Source: Hysterangium stoloniferum
Taxonomy: Eukaryota; Basidiomycota; Agaricomycetes; Hysterangiales; Hysterangiaceae
DNA: 64,000 nt
NCBI GenBank assembly: GCA_015178975.1
Contig: WHVD01000036.1
Coordinates: 434,001 to 498,000, forward strand
Direction of reading: 5' to 3'
Shown in pieces: positions 46,001 through 56,368 of this stretch; position 1 is the stretch's first letter; each line of letters opens with the position of its first letter. The position numbers and the translations under genes are program-made. The notes below the pieces were generated by a model. The model worked only from the letters and a program-made list of their open reading frames with translations, made no database searches and was not told the DNA's origin.

Positions 46001-47260
46001 GTGTATCCCATGTAAGTACGGCCATGGATCCTATCATTCTCCCGTATCTTTCAACTTGTTGTACGGGCACAAGTACCTTCATATGTGATCAATGCCAGTA
46101 AATTCTGTCTGGGAAACAAGAGCTCATTAGGTGCCAATGTGCAGACTATAGATTTAAGTTTGGACGGGAGACTAACTATTCATTTGACCACACCGGCGTG
46201 CCCCCGACAGCCTAAAGTCGATATTTAGGAAGCTGTAATCCTGGCCACCTTACCACATTTGCATCACCACATCCATTTCCCTGTGTCACCAATCATACGA
46301 TCCACCTTCAAGTCACCAACCTGATCTGCCGTGACTGATCCCTTTGTTGCCACTATCCACACAATAACCTCAGTCCCATTCCATTGTTACCACAATTCTA
46401 TTGTTGCAATTAGAGATATAAGTCACACCTTCTATTGTATAATGATTTTTATCTTCCTTCGACATTAATTCCTCTTCCCACTTTCCCTAGGGAATATTGC
46501 CTTCACCTACTGTATTACTTCTACTATGTACAAATAAAGAAAACTTAGTCCTGTCTGTTACCGACTGAGTGAGGCTATAACAACAGCCTTTCAGAAGCTT
46601 CCCTTTCCATTTAAATCTACAAAGAGTGAGTATTAAGTATGTACGGTTCGAAGGAGTCGCCGAAACATGAAAAGCCCAGGAATTGTGTGTGAGTCCTGAC
46701 GCGGAGATTCCGCTTTTTCAAAGAATCCTTTGATTTGTTGCTCCTTGTTCTGATATTGGCTTGATTCCTGAAACAAACCAAGAGCTATGAAGAGGAAGGT
46801 GAGCAGCCGCCGAGGACTCCGCATCAGCGTGCCATGCCCTTAATAACTGTAGAGGACTGTAGGTTGCCCCGAGTTGGTAATTTTTCGACACATAAATCTA
46901 TATTCATTCTCCCCGGGCTCGTTATGTAAAGAAAGCTGATGGCGCAGCTATTGACCTTTGGGAGATTTAGGTTAGCGAGGGATTACGAGCATTAGGGCTC
47001 AGGTCCCTGCAGTTGAAAATCAGTGCGTATTTCGCATTACATGAGGCCTATGTGTTTTTGGTTAGTCCTTATCTATTTACAACAACTCAGTGAGACAAAT
47101 GGAAAGTTATATGGTCTAGGAACAGTATTATGCATACTTCAACAGGAGCACCCTACTTAGATTTGTCGCCAGTCATACTACAGAGGAAGGCCACCTTTAG
47201 TTGCAGTGTTGGGATAGCATAGCGGCGGTCCCGGTAATGGTTGGAGCAACTCTACTTGCC
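46001..47260. other. Intergenic; one small minus-strand frame
   Basis: A 63-codon minus-strand frame at 46633-46824 begins MRSPRRLLTFLFIALGLF, resembling a signal peptide, with a possible splice site after GLF. No further motif. The rest holds no recognised feature. Confidence 0.3.
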
Positions 47261-47266
47261 ACTACG

Positions 47267-47866
47267 TGCCAAACATGCATATGCATAACTATGTAAAAGT
47301 TCAAAGTTCTCACCCCAAAATATATCGACTTATCCTTCTGATTTTTCCGTTTGTCACTGTATACTAGTACAACAAATTAAGGTGTAACATGACAAATAAG
47401 TCTGGAATGAGGGAAAGAATAGCAGGTTCAAATCCAGAATGTTACAACAGTGGTGTCGTCACTCAGTATCTATTAGAATGTAGGCCTTGTAAATAAGGCC
47501 TCGGTAGCTCAACGGTAGAGCGTCAGATTCTTACAGTCCCTCTGACCGGGTAAGAGTCTTAAGGCCGTGGGTTCGACTCCCGCCTGAGGCAATATTTTTA
47601 TCCCATTAAATCATGGGCTCCTTCCTACCAAAAGTTCCCATTGAACTATATATATATATATCTTTTTCCAAGCGTATGAAATATGTTTAAGAATTATGGA
47701 ACTAGCCATCAAGTACCAAACAAGCATATGCATAACTATGTAAAAGTTCAAAGTTTGCACCCCAAGATACATCGACTTAGCCTTCTGAAATTTTCCGTTT
47801 GTCTCTGTATATACTAGTACAACAAATTAAGCTTTAATATGACAAATTAGTCTGGAATGAGGGAAT
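47267..47866 (+). repeat. tRNA-bearing repeat, copy 1
   Basis: Two ~150-bp direct repeats (47267-47415 and 47715-47866, both with gcatatgcataactatg and agtacaacaaattaag) enclose ~300 bp that contain a tRNA-like gene. The same family recurs in reverse at 57781-58245 and, degenerate, at 49230-49480. Confidence 0.8.
47498..47591 (+). tRNA. Intron-containing tRNA-like gene (possibly Lys-CTT)
   Basis: A 7-bp acceptor stem forms between GCCTCGG and CTGAGGC. The D-arm has A box TAGCTCAACGG and the T-arm has a perfect B box GGTTCGACTCC. The 5' anticodon half reads TCAGATTCTTA, which would give anticodon CTT (Lys) followed by a ~23-nt intron. The 3' half (TCTTA) pairs imperfectly, so isotype and function are uncertain. 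Confidence 0.55.
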
Positions 47867-48046
47867 TGGTCCATCTGTCAGAGACTCGATCTTTCTATTT
47901 CAGATTGAAGACTTCCCGTCTCGGACTGAAGCCTTCCCCATTCGCGTGTAAGAACTGTTACTCTATAAGAGAGCTCTGCTCTCACTCATTCCTGACATCC
48001 TACCACACCTGATTTCTAGCTATAATCACTCACCTATGCATTTGTT

Positions 48047-48215
48047 TTGAAGTATAGCAGGATGGCTGCTAGTAGTCAGTGGTCCCGCTGCATTATTCAT
48101 CGTCGCCTGCTCATGATCTGCCCAACAGCACAGGGATACACGTTCGAGCATATTAACAAGGACAACGTGATGCTATTAGTGGTAGATCACCAGATTGGAC
48201 TCTTCCAGCTGGTTC
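48047..48215 (+). pseudogene. Isochorismatase-family hydrolase, 5' fragment
   Basis: The frame from ATG 48062 reads to HINKDNVMLLVVDHQIGLFQ, which matches the N-terminal strand of isochorismatase-like (YcaC-type) hydrolases, where the Asp in VDHQ is catalytic. About 150 residues of the usual protein are missing: at about 48213 the sequence changes to repeat DNA. The segment before HINKDN (MAASSQWSRC...) does not match the family and may include 5' UTR. Interpreted as a truncated host gene. Confidence 0.5.
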
Positions 48216-48239
48216 AAGTTGTGTGGTCGGTCCTGTCAG

Positions 48240-48480
48240 GTTGTTTGACCTGCTCCACCCTTTTTTATTTTTATTTAGCTGACATGACCTGTCCAAGCCT
48301 GAACAGGCCTGGTTAACCCTGTTCAGGTCCATGTCTGTTCAGGCTAAGCAGGTCACCTGACTAGCCTGGACAGGCCTTGTCCAAGTCTTCAACGGAATCA
48401 GGCCTGATCCATCAGTCAGCAAATCTGAGTGTCTGACTGACCTGCTTAGGTCTGAGGGGAGGTTTTCTATTTTTGTGACA
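48240..48480. repeat. Repeat block rich in CAGGCCTG-type palindromes
   Basis: Multiple interleaved copies of ggcctgaacagg, caggtca and their complements make the block highly self-complementary. Similar GGCC/AGCT-rich blocks lie at 49490-49650 and 50325-50370. They may be terminal regions of a foldback-type element. Confidence 0.45.
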
Positions 48481-48769
48481 TAGCTACCAGGAATATGGAT
48501 CCCCTACTGACCTTCCATTGCACAACTGTATAAATCTCCCTCAATGTGCTCATAACAGAAGTCACCCTATTGCCATCATAATAGTAACTGTCCATTTTTT
48601 GCTGAATTTTCAATAAGCATAGAATAGTTCATAAGTGTTGACATTTTGGTCATTTGGTAATAATCTCAATGTGATGACACTTGTGGGTCATTAGTATATT
48701 TCGCACTGAGATACATAGTTCTGTACAGCAGCCTCATAATACCAACACTTTTTGTTCGCATCCATCGTG

Positions 48770-49115
48770 TACTGGCGGTGCATACCTCCTTGCATCAACA
48801 ATAAGAGCAATATTGTCCATCTTTTCATTTATACTGTCTAGTCTCCATGAAAGGAAATACAGTAGATAATGATAATGTATATGTATGATCGGAAACTGGG
48901 TGAATCAGGGCATTATAATATCTTTGCATATGAGTAGGCAGTTTAGCCCAACCCTATGCATTATGAAGTTATGCATTGTGACATTATCTAGTGTATTAAT
49001 AAATAAAAATAGCTGATTTGGTAACACACATTTACTGCAAAGTGTTAGGATTGATTGGTATATGTTGCAAGCCATTGAGGATGCTGACGGTCTTGCTATG
49101 CTCTGTGTTTGGGTT
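48770..49115 (+). repeat. Direct repeat, left copy
   Basis: It matches 51190-51525 at about 90% by eye (shared tgcatcaacaataagagcaa and actgcaaagtgttaggattg). The two copies flank ~2.1 kb. They could be LTRs or flanking duplications; TG...CA borders were not identified. Confidence 0.7.
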
Positions 49116-49229
49116 ATACTATCTTACCAGGTGGATATTCTATTTACTTGATGGACAATCAGTTAGGTGGTATAGTACTGTACAGTAGCTTAGTCAAAGT
49201 TGTATTCTAAAAGTGGCTTTGTCTCCCTC

Positions 49230-49480
49230 CAACTTTGAACTTCTATATAGCTTTGCATATGCATGTTTGGTACTTAATGGCTAGTCCCATAATTCTCAAA
49301 CATATTTCGCACACTTGGTAAAAGAAATATATACCTGTGGTTTGATGGGAGCTGCTGGTAGGAAGGAGCCATGAGTTCATGGGATAAAAAGATTGCCTCA
49401 GGCAGGAATTGAACCTGTAAGCCTAATGGTCCTACCCAGGAGGAGTCTAATGCTCAACCTACTGGGGTGTGGACTTTGAA
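49230..49480 (-). repeat. tRNA-bearing repeat, degenerate copy 2
   Basis: In reverse orientation it shares the catatgcatgtttggtactt and ggtaggaaggagcc blocks and a decayed tRNA (B-box-like GGTTCAATTCC, terminal CTGAGGC). Confidence 0.65.
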
Positions 49481-50790
49481 CTTCTATATAGGCATTAGTG
49501 ATGTGCCAGGCCTGGCCCGAAGCTGCCAAGCCAGTTGAGCTGGGCCCTGTTGAGCTGGGCCAAGCTGGGCCCACTAGACGGCTCAGTGAGGGCTGAAATC
49601 CCAGCTTGTGTTCTGGCAAAGCCTGAGCCCCAGGCTCAAGCCACAGCTTTGGGACAGCTTTGCCACCATCACATGTGATCACCGTCCATGCTTCGATCCG
49701 ATCAATGGCAGACATCATCGATACTTTGATCTAATCAATGGTGGACACCATTGATACTTTGATCTGTTTCTCCTGTGCTTCATATCCTCTAATACTTAAA
49801 TATGCCAACTACATGACACTCTTGGCTCTACACTAGACTGAGGTAAGTGTCCAGATGTCCCTTTTTCTCATTGATTTACACATGCTTATTTGTTTGTTAG
49901 CTATATTGCTTGGTATAGGTACACGAGTATTCAACACTAGATGGAGCCATATCTCTTGTTTTTGGGTTAAGTTTTCAACCTTGCAAACCTTCCTTCTCAT
50001 ACAGAGTTATCCCCAGGCATGATGACAAGTAGTTGTAATGCTCGACCTAGGTGCAAAGATGTTCCATCTGCATGTGTTATTGATCAATTGAATGATGGCA
50101 AGAAACAAGTCACATCTCATTGCAATGTTCTTTGCCCTTGCCAGACAACAAGAGGAGGAGGTTGCCAAGAAGGTGATGGGAGAAATCTGCAAGTCCACCC
50201 ATGCCTGTATCCACTGGATCATCCATGCCCTTATATATGTATATATATTGCAATAAGCCATGACATTGTTATTACTGACATCAACTGGAGTATACACTAC
50301 ATATATACATGTTGCAATAAGCCCTGGCCCAAGCTGAGCCTGAGCCCTGAGCCGGTGGGCTTGGGTATGATTTCTGATGATGAGGAGAAGCAAGACATTA
50401 TTGGTTGAAATTTTTGTTGGAAAGCATCATGGACAACAGTGTCTATACTTAGAATGACAAAGGGGTGGTCTCCAGAACTTGTGGACACGGGGATGTAGGG
50501 CCACATCACCTTGTATAAATACTAAGAGTCAGTTACTATGTTACTTAGTCTGTTATACTAATCCATGACTCCCTAATAATATGGGTCTTGAATTTTAACA
50601 GGTTATGGGCCCCACTGTGTGCTATAGAGCATGGTTCCTGTGTGAATAGTGAACAGCTATATTTATGTATGGTACAGTGGACAAGTCTGGACAAAAGAGC
50701 CAGAGAGGACCTACATATATCGGCTTACAATATAGTTGAGTGCTAGTATTAAGGGAGTGTGTTAGATTGAGTAATGCTAGCAGTGCTTCC
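49481..50790. other. Repeat-rich intergenic region
   Basis: Contains the GGCC/AGCT-rich blocks at 49490-49650 and 50325-50370, ~670 bp apart, in opposite sense. Overlapping frames at 50007-50408 on both strands carry no known motif. Confidence 0.35.
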
Positions 50791-50796
50791 CAGGGT

Positions 50797-50868
50797 CAGG
50801 TGGTTTAATGGTTAACACCCCTGCTATATATGCAGAAGCCCTGGGTTCAATCCCCAGTCTGGCCATTC
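50797..50868 (+). tRNA. tRNA-like sequence, second copy
   Basis: Acceptor pairing GGTCAGG/TCTGGCC, A-box-like TGGTTTAATGG and B box GGTTCAATCCC match the copy at 15063. The arm CTGC-TATATAT-GCAG gives a 7-nt loop but no U33, so it is not a standard tRNA. Confidence 0.5.
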
Positions 50869-51189
50869 ATTTTCTACACTTTTAACAGGTTATGGGCCCC
50901 ATTGGCTTAGTGGTTTCCAACAATTCTAATTGGGAGGGAGTCAGTTTTGAGTAGGAACTGAGGGTTACTTTGGATGACAATGCAGTGCTGAACATGATGT
51001 GGAGTTTGTGTACATTTGATTGATGGAACTAATTGGGCTGTTGTAGAAGTCATCTTAAGTGCCAAAGTATATATAAGAATTTGTGCTCATGACTGTGACT
51101 TGAAACTATAGCCATATTGGTTGCTTTCCGATTGAACTCTCTACAACAGTTCAATCAGTTTAACAATAACATTGTATGACCAATAGACA

Positions 51190-51525
51190 GTGGCACTGGC
51201 ACATACCTCCCTTGCATCAACAATAAGAGCAATATTGACCATCTTTTCATTTCTACTGTCTAGTCTCTGTGAAAGGAAATACAGTAAATAATGATAATGT
51301 GTATGATTGGAAACTGGGTAAATCAGGGCATTATGAGATCTTTGCATATGAGTAGGCAGTTTAGCCCACCCCTATGCATTATAAAGTTATGCACTGTGAT
51401 ATTATCTACTGTATTAAATAACAATACTTGATTTTATAAACACATTTACTGCAAAGTGTTAGGATTGATTGGTATATGTTGCAAGCTGTTGAGGACACTG
51501 ATGGTCTTGCTATGCTCTGTGTTTT
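51190..51525 (+). repeat. Direct repeat, right copy
   Basis: See left copy at 48770. Its right edge is followed at 51529 by TGTAAGCCTGGTG, the same tip as the short TG...CA element. Confidence 0.7.
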
Positions 51526-51540
51526 GGTGTAAGCCTGGTG

Positions 51541-52290
51541 GCTTATGACATACTGATTACATTATCACAGATGTGCATAGTACATTTTTAAATAATCATT
51601 TTTACTTACCATCATCATCATGTATTGTACTCACCATTCTCAAGGGATACAGTTTGGTCCTATCAACATCTGGATCAATGCCAATGTAATGCTGCATTAG
51701 ACAGCAGCCTTTCACTTTTTTTTGATACCAACTTTGCTTTTCCGATAACACAAACACATCACCTTCAACTCATTTGCATCCATTCATTTTTCCATCTGAC
51801 ATCCTCATTTGACTCTCCCAACCAGAATATCATTGTACTGATCTCGCCCTTGTTCAACACCTTCGAATTATCGCACATACAAGCCACCGTCATTGTCTCA
51901 ATTAGCAACCACCATTTTTGAATGCCTCATCATCATAACTTCAACTTTGTGCACACTCACAATTGCACTTGTAGTCACAAATGCACTTGCCTCCAGTATC
52001 GCACTTACACGATGGACGCGAACAAAAAGCGTTGGTATTACTAAGCTACTGAACAGAAATATGCTAGGACCCACAAGTGTCATCATGTTGAGATTGTTAC
52101 CGAACGGCCAAAATTTTAACACTTGTGAACTATTCTATGCTTAATGAAAATTCAGCGAAAAATGGACACAGTTATTATTATTATGGCAATAGGGTGACTT
52201 CTGTTATGAGTGCATTGCGGGAGATTCATACACTTGTGCAACGGAAGGTCAGTACGGGATCCATATTCCCGGTCGCTAGACGTGAGTTAA
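51541..52290. other. Region upstream of the kinase gene
   Basis: CpG rises from about 51720. Short frames at 51625-51921 and 51893-52144 have no known motif; the stretch may hold the 5' untranslated region or promoter of the FunK1 gene. Confidence 0.3.
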
Positions 52291-52531
52291 TCTGTGACTA
52301 CACGTGACAGCCGCTACCTCGATCGGGGTTGTCCTTACTTGATCACCTTGCATTACCACTTAATGCCGGAGAACACATTACCCACGACATCGTCTCATAT
52401 TTTCCGCGCAAAAACACCACCGTCGGGTCCTACCGCGGATCCTACCAAGTTGGGTGCCACTCCTATTCTAAAGAAGGATTCAACACATATATTCTTCCAC
52501 GCACCGAGCGAGAGATGAAAGGATCACCGCG

Positions 52532-53515
52532 ATGTCCAGGGAAATATCTGGGCGAATTGTCGGTCCCGTCAAAGTAGACCATTTCTTGAATCAATACCTC
52601 CCTAGAGCTCCCAATCCCTGTCCCAAAATTACCGCCGAAACACAGCAAAAACACAAATCTTTCAGCGAATCCAGTTCCGAGTTTGCCATGTACAAGCCCT
52701 GGGTACGTAATTTTGTGCTGCCTTTGGATTCCGTGCAATTTATTTAGGATATAGATTAATTTCATGTCACCATTTTGTCCCAACCTTGATCTCGTGGACG
52801 CTCACGACACACCTGCGGTAGACTTCGGAGGGAAACAAGTCAAGCCAGATATACAAATATTTTCTGCAAATTCCAAGCGATCTAGCCTATCGGATATGAC
52901 ACAGACAGAAATGACTGTTGAGTTTAAAAAAGCCGCTGGGGACGACGCGTTCAGTGATAATAGTTCCTTGGAGCGTACTTCCAAGGTTGCGCTTGATACA
53001 CTGGGTCAGATTACACTATATGTGACGGCACACCAAGCTGCACAGTTCCGGACACATGTCTTCCTTGTCCTTGTTTTCCCGAATTATGCTAGATTCATGC
53101 GCTGGGATAGGAGTGGCGTTATCGTAACGGAAAAAGTCCGTCTCTCAAATCCTTCCTATGTCGAGTTCTTCTGGCAGTTTAATCATGCCAGACCTGCTGC
53201 ACGTGGCGTCGATACTACTGCTAGAGAATTTCCACCCAACCACCCTGCCGTGGTAAAGGCCAAAAGGTCCCTCAATATTGAAGACCGTGACCGACTGTTT
53301 CATGTTCAACTTGATCCAAAAGGCTACACTTACGTATTTTATTGTCCTACCTACATGGCTGTGGGATCCCCCCTCGGCCGCTCGACTCGTGTCTTCAAGG
53401 CCTACTGTGTCGAAACTGGGAAGCTGGTACTTCTCAAGGGCACATGGAGGATCGTTTCCGCCATGAAAACCCCCGAACACATGATATATGAACAACTGAA
53501 GAGACATGGGGTCAG
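52532..53515 (+). pseudogene. FunK1 fungal protein kinase, N-terminal half
   Basis: Exon 1 (52532-52702) begins MSREISGRIVGPVKVDHFLN. A 52-nt intron (52703-52754, GTACGT...ATAG) joins it as YKPW-INFM to exon 2 (from 52755), which contains LDLVDAHDTPAVDFGGKQVK, FLVLVFPNYARFMRWDRSG and VFKAYCVETGKLVLLKGTWR. This is the N-terminal region of the FunK1 family (Pfam Pkinase_fungal), expanded in Agaricomycetes. After KRHGVRN the family match stops at about 53515. The ATP-site and catalytic loop are missing here and appear on the other strand at 56-57 kb. A family-like segment (FFHAPSER) just upstream in another frame suggests a frameshift or alternative N-terminus. Confidence 0.8.
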
Positions 53516-55000
53516 GAATATGATACACCTTTTAATAAGAAGGATAAAGGCAAGGTCCGAGAAAAGGAGAAGGAGGTGGTTGACGAGAGAGGATCAGAGG
53601 AGACGCCGGCGGATATCACGAAGGTGAAGAGTGCGCTTGATTTGTTGGCGGACGAAGCTGAGGCTCGTGGAACGCGACCCCCAAGTGCCGAGGCAGAGGC
53701 TGATGCAGAGGGGGGCGGGGACGCACCCCATGATGTGGATATGGAAGATGGAACCGAGGTACTGCTGGGAGATAGCGAACCGGTGAACGGGCGACAGACG
53801 AGAAGTAAAGGGAAGCATAAAGCTCTTGCGGACTCAAAGCCTGAGGAACCAGAAGCAGAGGAGGAGTAGGGGCAGACGGTTGACGACACAGGGGATCACT
53901 CTAATCTCAGGAAACCGTGCTGGAATCTCAGGGAGCCGAATTCAGCCAAATGTCGACGAGTTTCACCCACCCGCTTCCAGCGCCTATTCATGCCACGACG
54001 AGTACCCGTACCAGCAGCCCGCTCAACCGTACTGGGGAGCAATCATCAGAAGGAGCGTCGATGCTCGCGCCCCCCATCGATCTCACACCGCGTGCCTCGG
54101 CATCGCGTTCCCCCGCGCCTCGGCATCGCGTTCCCCCGCGCCTTATGACGTGCAACACGCCTCCGCTGCCTCCCGCAACGGTAGTCGCGCCCAGTCCGTC
54201 GAGCGCTTCTCGTCCCTAGACTCCGCCTCGGGGTCGTTCACCATTTTCTCGCTGCAGCGCCCGCAGCCGCTCGCCGCGGCGGGCCCGTCGGTACTCGCCT
54301 CGTCGCTTTCCGGCGAGATTGTGGAAGACCAGGGCCCGTCGGTGCTCCTTACGTCCCGCATTGATGGGGTCAAGTTCATCACGGAGGATCCGCCGCGGAG
54401 GACGCGCAGCCCGTATATCAAGTGGACGAAGGAGGAGGATGATCTTCTCGCGAAGGTGAGCCGCTAAGCGAGCGTTCTTTGTGCTGTAGGCTGACTCGGG
54501 GTCGGGGGTCTCCGCTTTCTCCTCCTTGACAGGCGGTGGCTAAGTATCGACAGAAGTGGGATTTGGTGCAGAAGGAGTTACCGTCAAGAGGGTATCATCA
54601 GGTGCGGCAGAGGTGGTTACGGAAGCTTGGTGCGTATCTGGTTATGTGTGCTTTTGTCTGGATCTGAACCACTCACACTCGCACACCACACCTTTGTGGG
54701 GAATTCAATTTATGAGCAGGCGTTTTCGATGGTGGGAAGCTCGATCTGGCGTCACCCGAGACAAATGCCGCTGCGGATTTTTTGAGCATGGCGACTGGGC
54801 CGCCGACGGACACTGAAACCGATACGTATGCGCAGTCGACGGCAGCGGCATGTACAAAAATGGGGGATGCACCGCTCGTTCGTGATAAGGGCCTGCCAGC
54901 CTCGGACGTAGGCGTAGGCATGGCCCATGATGATCTAGACGAAGACGCTGAGGCTGATATTGACATGGGTGAAGAAATGGAGCAAATTCATGCAGAGTAG
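53516..55000 (+). pseudogene. Myb/SANT DNA-binding protein gene
   Basis: Exons inferred: about 53516-53870 (acidic linker DLLADEAEARGTRPPSAEAE, VNGRQTRSKGKHKA), about 53917-54455, 54533-54629 and 54720-55000. Introns are 77 nt (GTGAGC...ACAG) and 90 nt (GTGCGT...GCAG), with kept phase. The SANT repeat is YIKWTKEEDDLLAK, then after the intron AVAKYRQKWDLVQKELPSRG and QVRQRWLRKLG, with three spaced Trp. The acidic C-terminus ends EEMEQIHAE. A 23-bp tandem duplication (54094-54139) throws the frame between PPIDLTPRASASRSP and APYDVQHAS. The 5' end abuts the kinase break, so no start is assigned. Probably a nuclear regulator. Confidence 0.7.
54094..54139 (+). repeat. 23-bp tandem duplication in the Myb gene
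   Basis: Two exact units of gcctcggcatcgcgttcccc + cgc lie side by side (54094-54116, 54117-54139). As 23 is not a multiple of 3, the downstream frame changes. With one unit the frame from 53917 would continue into the SANT domain. Confidence 0.9.
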
Positions 55001-55395
55001 TGACGATCCAGGCGCAAGATCGCGTTGTTTGCGTTGTTTAAAAGAAGATGGCCATTGACTTTCAGTTCTAATACCTTATTTCTTTCCTTTTATTTTTTTT
55101 ACTTTTTCTTTATTTGCTTTGTCTGGATCGATTGTGTGCAACTAACTGATTGTGTCAAATGTACGAACAATATTTCGTTTGTCTTGCATTATTGTATTGT
55201 TCAGTTTATCGAGGTCGTCTCTTAAATGAGCATCTCACATGGCAATTAGACTACCTGAATGCCCTTGAAAGTCTTAATTTACTTCCTCCGCGTCTGTGAA
55301 ACCCCTCATATAATTAAGAAATTCTCTGGCGAGTTATTCCATCGTGCCATTATTGATGCAAAGAACAGTCTAGGCCAAGGTTGAGCATCCCGCCC
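55001..55395. other. 3' region of the Myb gene, no other feature
   Basis: Pyrimidine-rich, AT-rich sequence consistent with a 3' untranslated region; no gene seen. Confidence 0.4.
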
Positions 55396-56050
55396 TCATA
55401 CATCAGCATATTCGGGAGATATGAAATACGCTCCGGCGCCCGGGCTCCGGCGATTGAGCCAAATTTTATCCATCTTTGCTAATCTTGACAATTCCCGGAT
55501 AGGGCAAGTTGAGTCTAACACGTTGTGATTGGAGACTTCTCGGATAGTGACTTGGCTGGAGTGGTAGCGTGCCTTATAGTTTATGGCTTTGAGTGTACAA
55601 GGTGGGTGCAGATTCCCTCCGGATCCAAGACCATGAAATACCATGTCTAGGGTATCAGTATCAATGGTCAAACGCAGATCCATAATAGGCCCCAGCATGG
55701 GAATAGTGAGATCTTTGGAAGTCATGGTCATATGTAAATAACTAACAGTAAACATGAAGCTGTTTGAGTTATAACAAGGAGTCCGACATCACATTGCAGG
55801 AAGTTTCCTAGTGCCCAGGCCCTTAACCTAACATCAAGACCTTATGACTACCGTTCCACTGATCAAACTGAAGGCTTTTACTCTCTAGATTCCGGTGTTT
55901 TAGGTATCGTGAATTGTGACTAATATTGAAAGTACTTTGCAATATGATTTTAGTAGGGAAGAAAATTGTTGCGGAGACTAGCCTTGCCGGATGGAACTTT
56001 TGGGGCTCGGGGGTTACTGGACAACGACAGCGGATCTGGTATTTCACATG
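55396..56050 (-). CDS. Hypothetical protein, unidentified
   Basis: Two minus-strand frames, 55823-56047 (MKYQIRCRCPVTPEPQKFHP) and 55396-55755 (MFTVSYLHMTMTSKDLTIPM ... ISPEYADV), could be exons of one small gene, with the intervening 67 bp as an intron. No domain is recognised. It lies downstream of the FunK1 tail on the same strand and could instead be its 3' region. Confidence 0.25.
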
Positions 56051-56368
56051 AACAAATGATTAGTTAAATATCAATTCGTACTAGGACTTCAAAACCCGAA
56101 TAAATTTACCAGTACATTGGGATAATTTTCACAGACTTATGGTAAATTTCCCTGGGACCGAAAAGACGTCGAATTCACCTTTGGATTAGCTGTCTTTACG
56201 CAATAAGAAACAAGTTTTCCTGAAAAGGCCCGGTAATGCTGTGACAGGCTGTATTTCAAGACTGTTCAAACTGACATACTCACGGTCATATTACATCGGG
56301 GTATGTATTCAACAAAATACTGAGATTTACGATCGAGTGTCATAAGGGTATGCAGGTATCTTGTATCG

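Noticed and set aside
46633-46824. Mating pheromone precursor or small secreted effector
   Set aside because: A signal-like start is present, but there is no CaaX end, no cysteine pattern and no neighbouring pheromone receptor.
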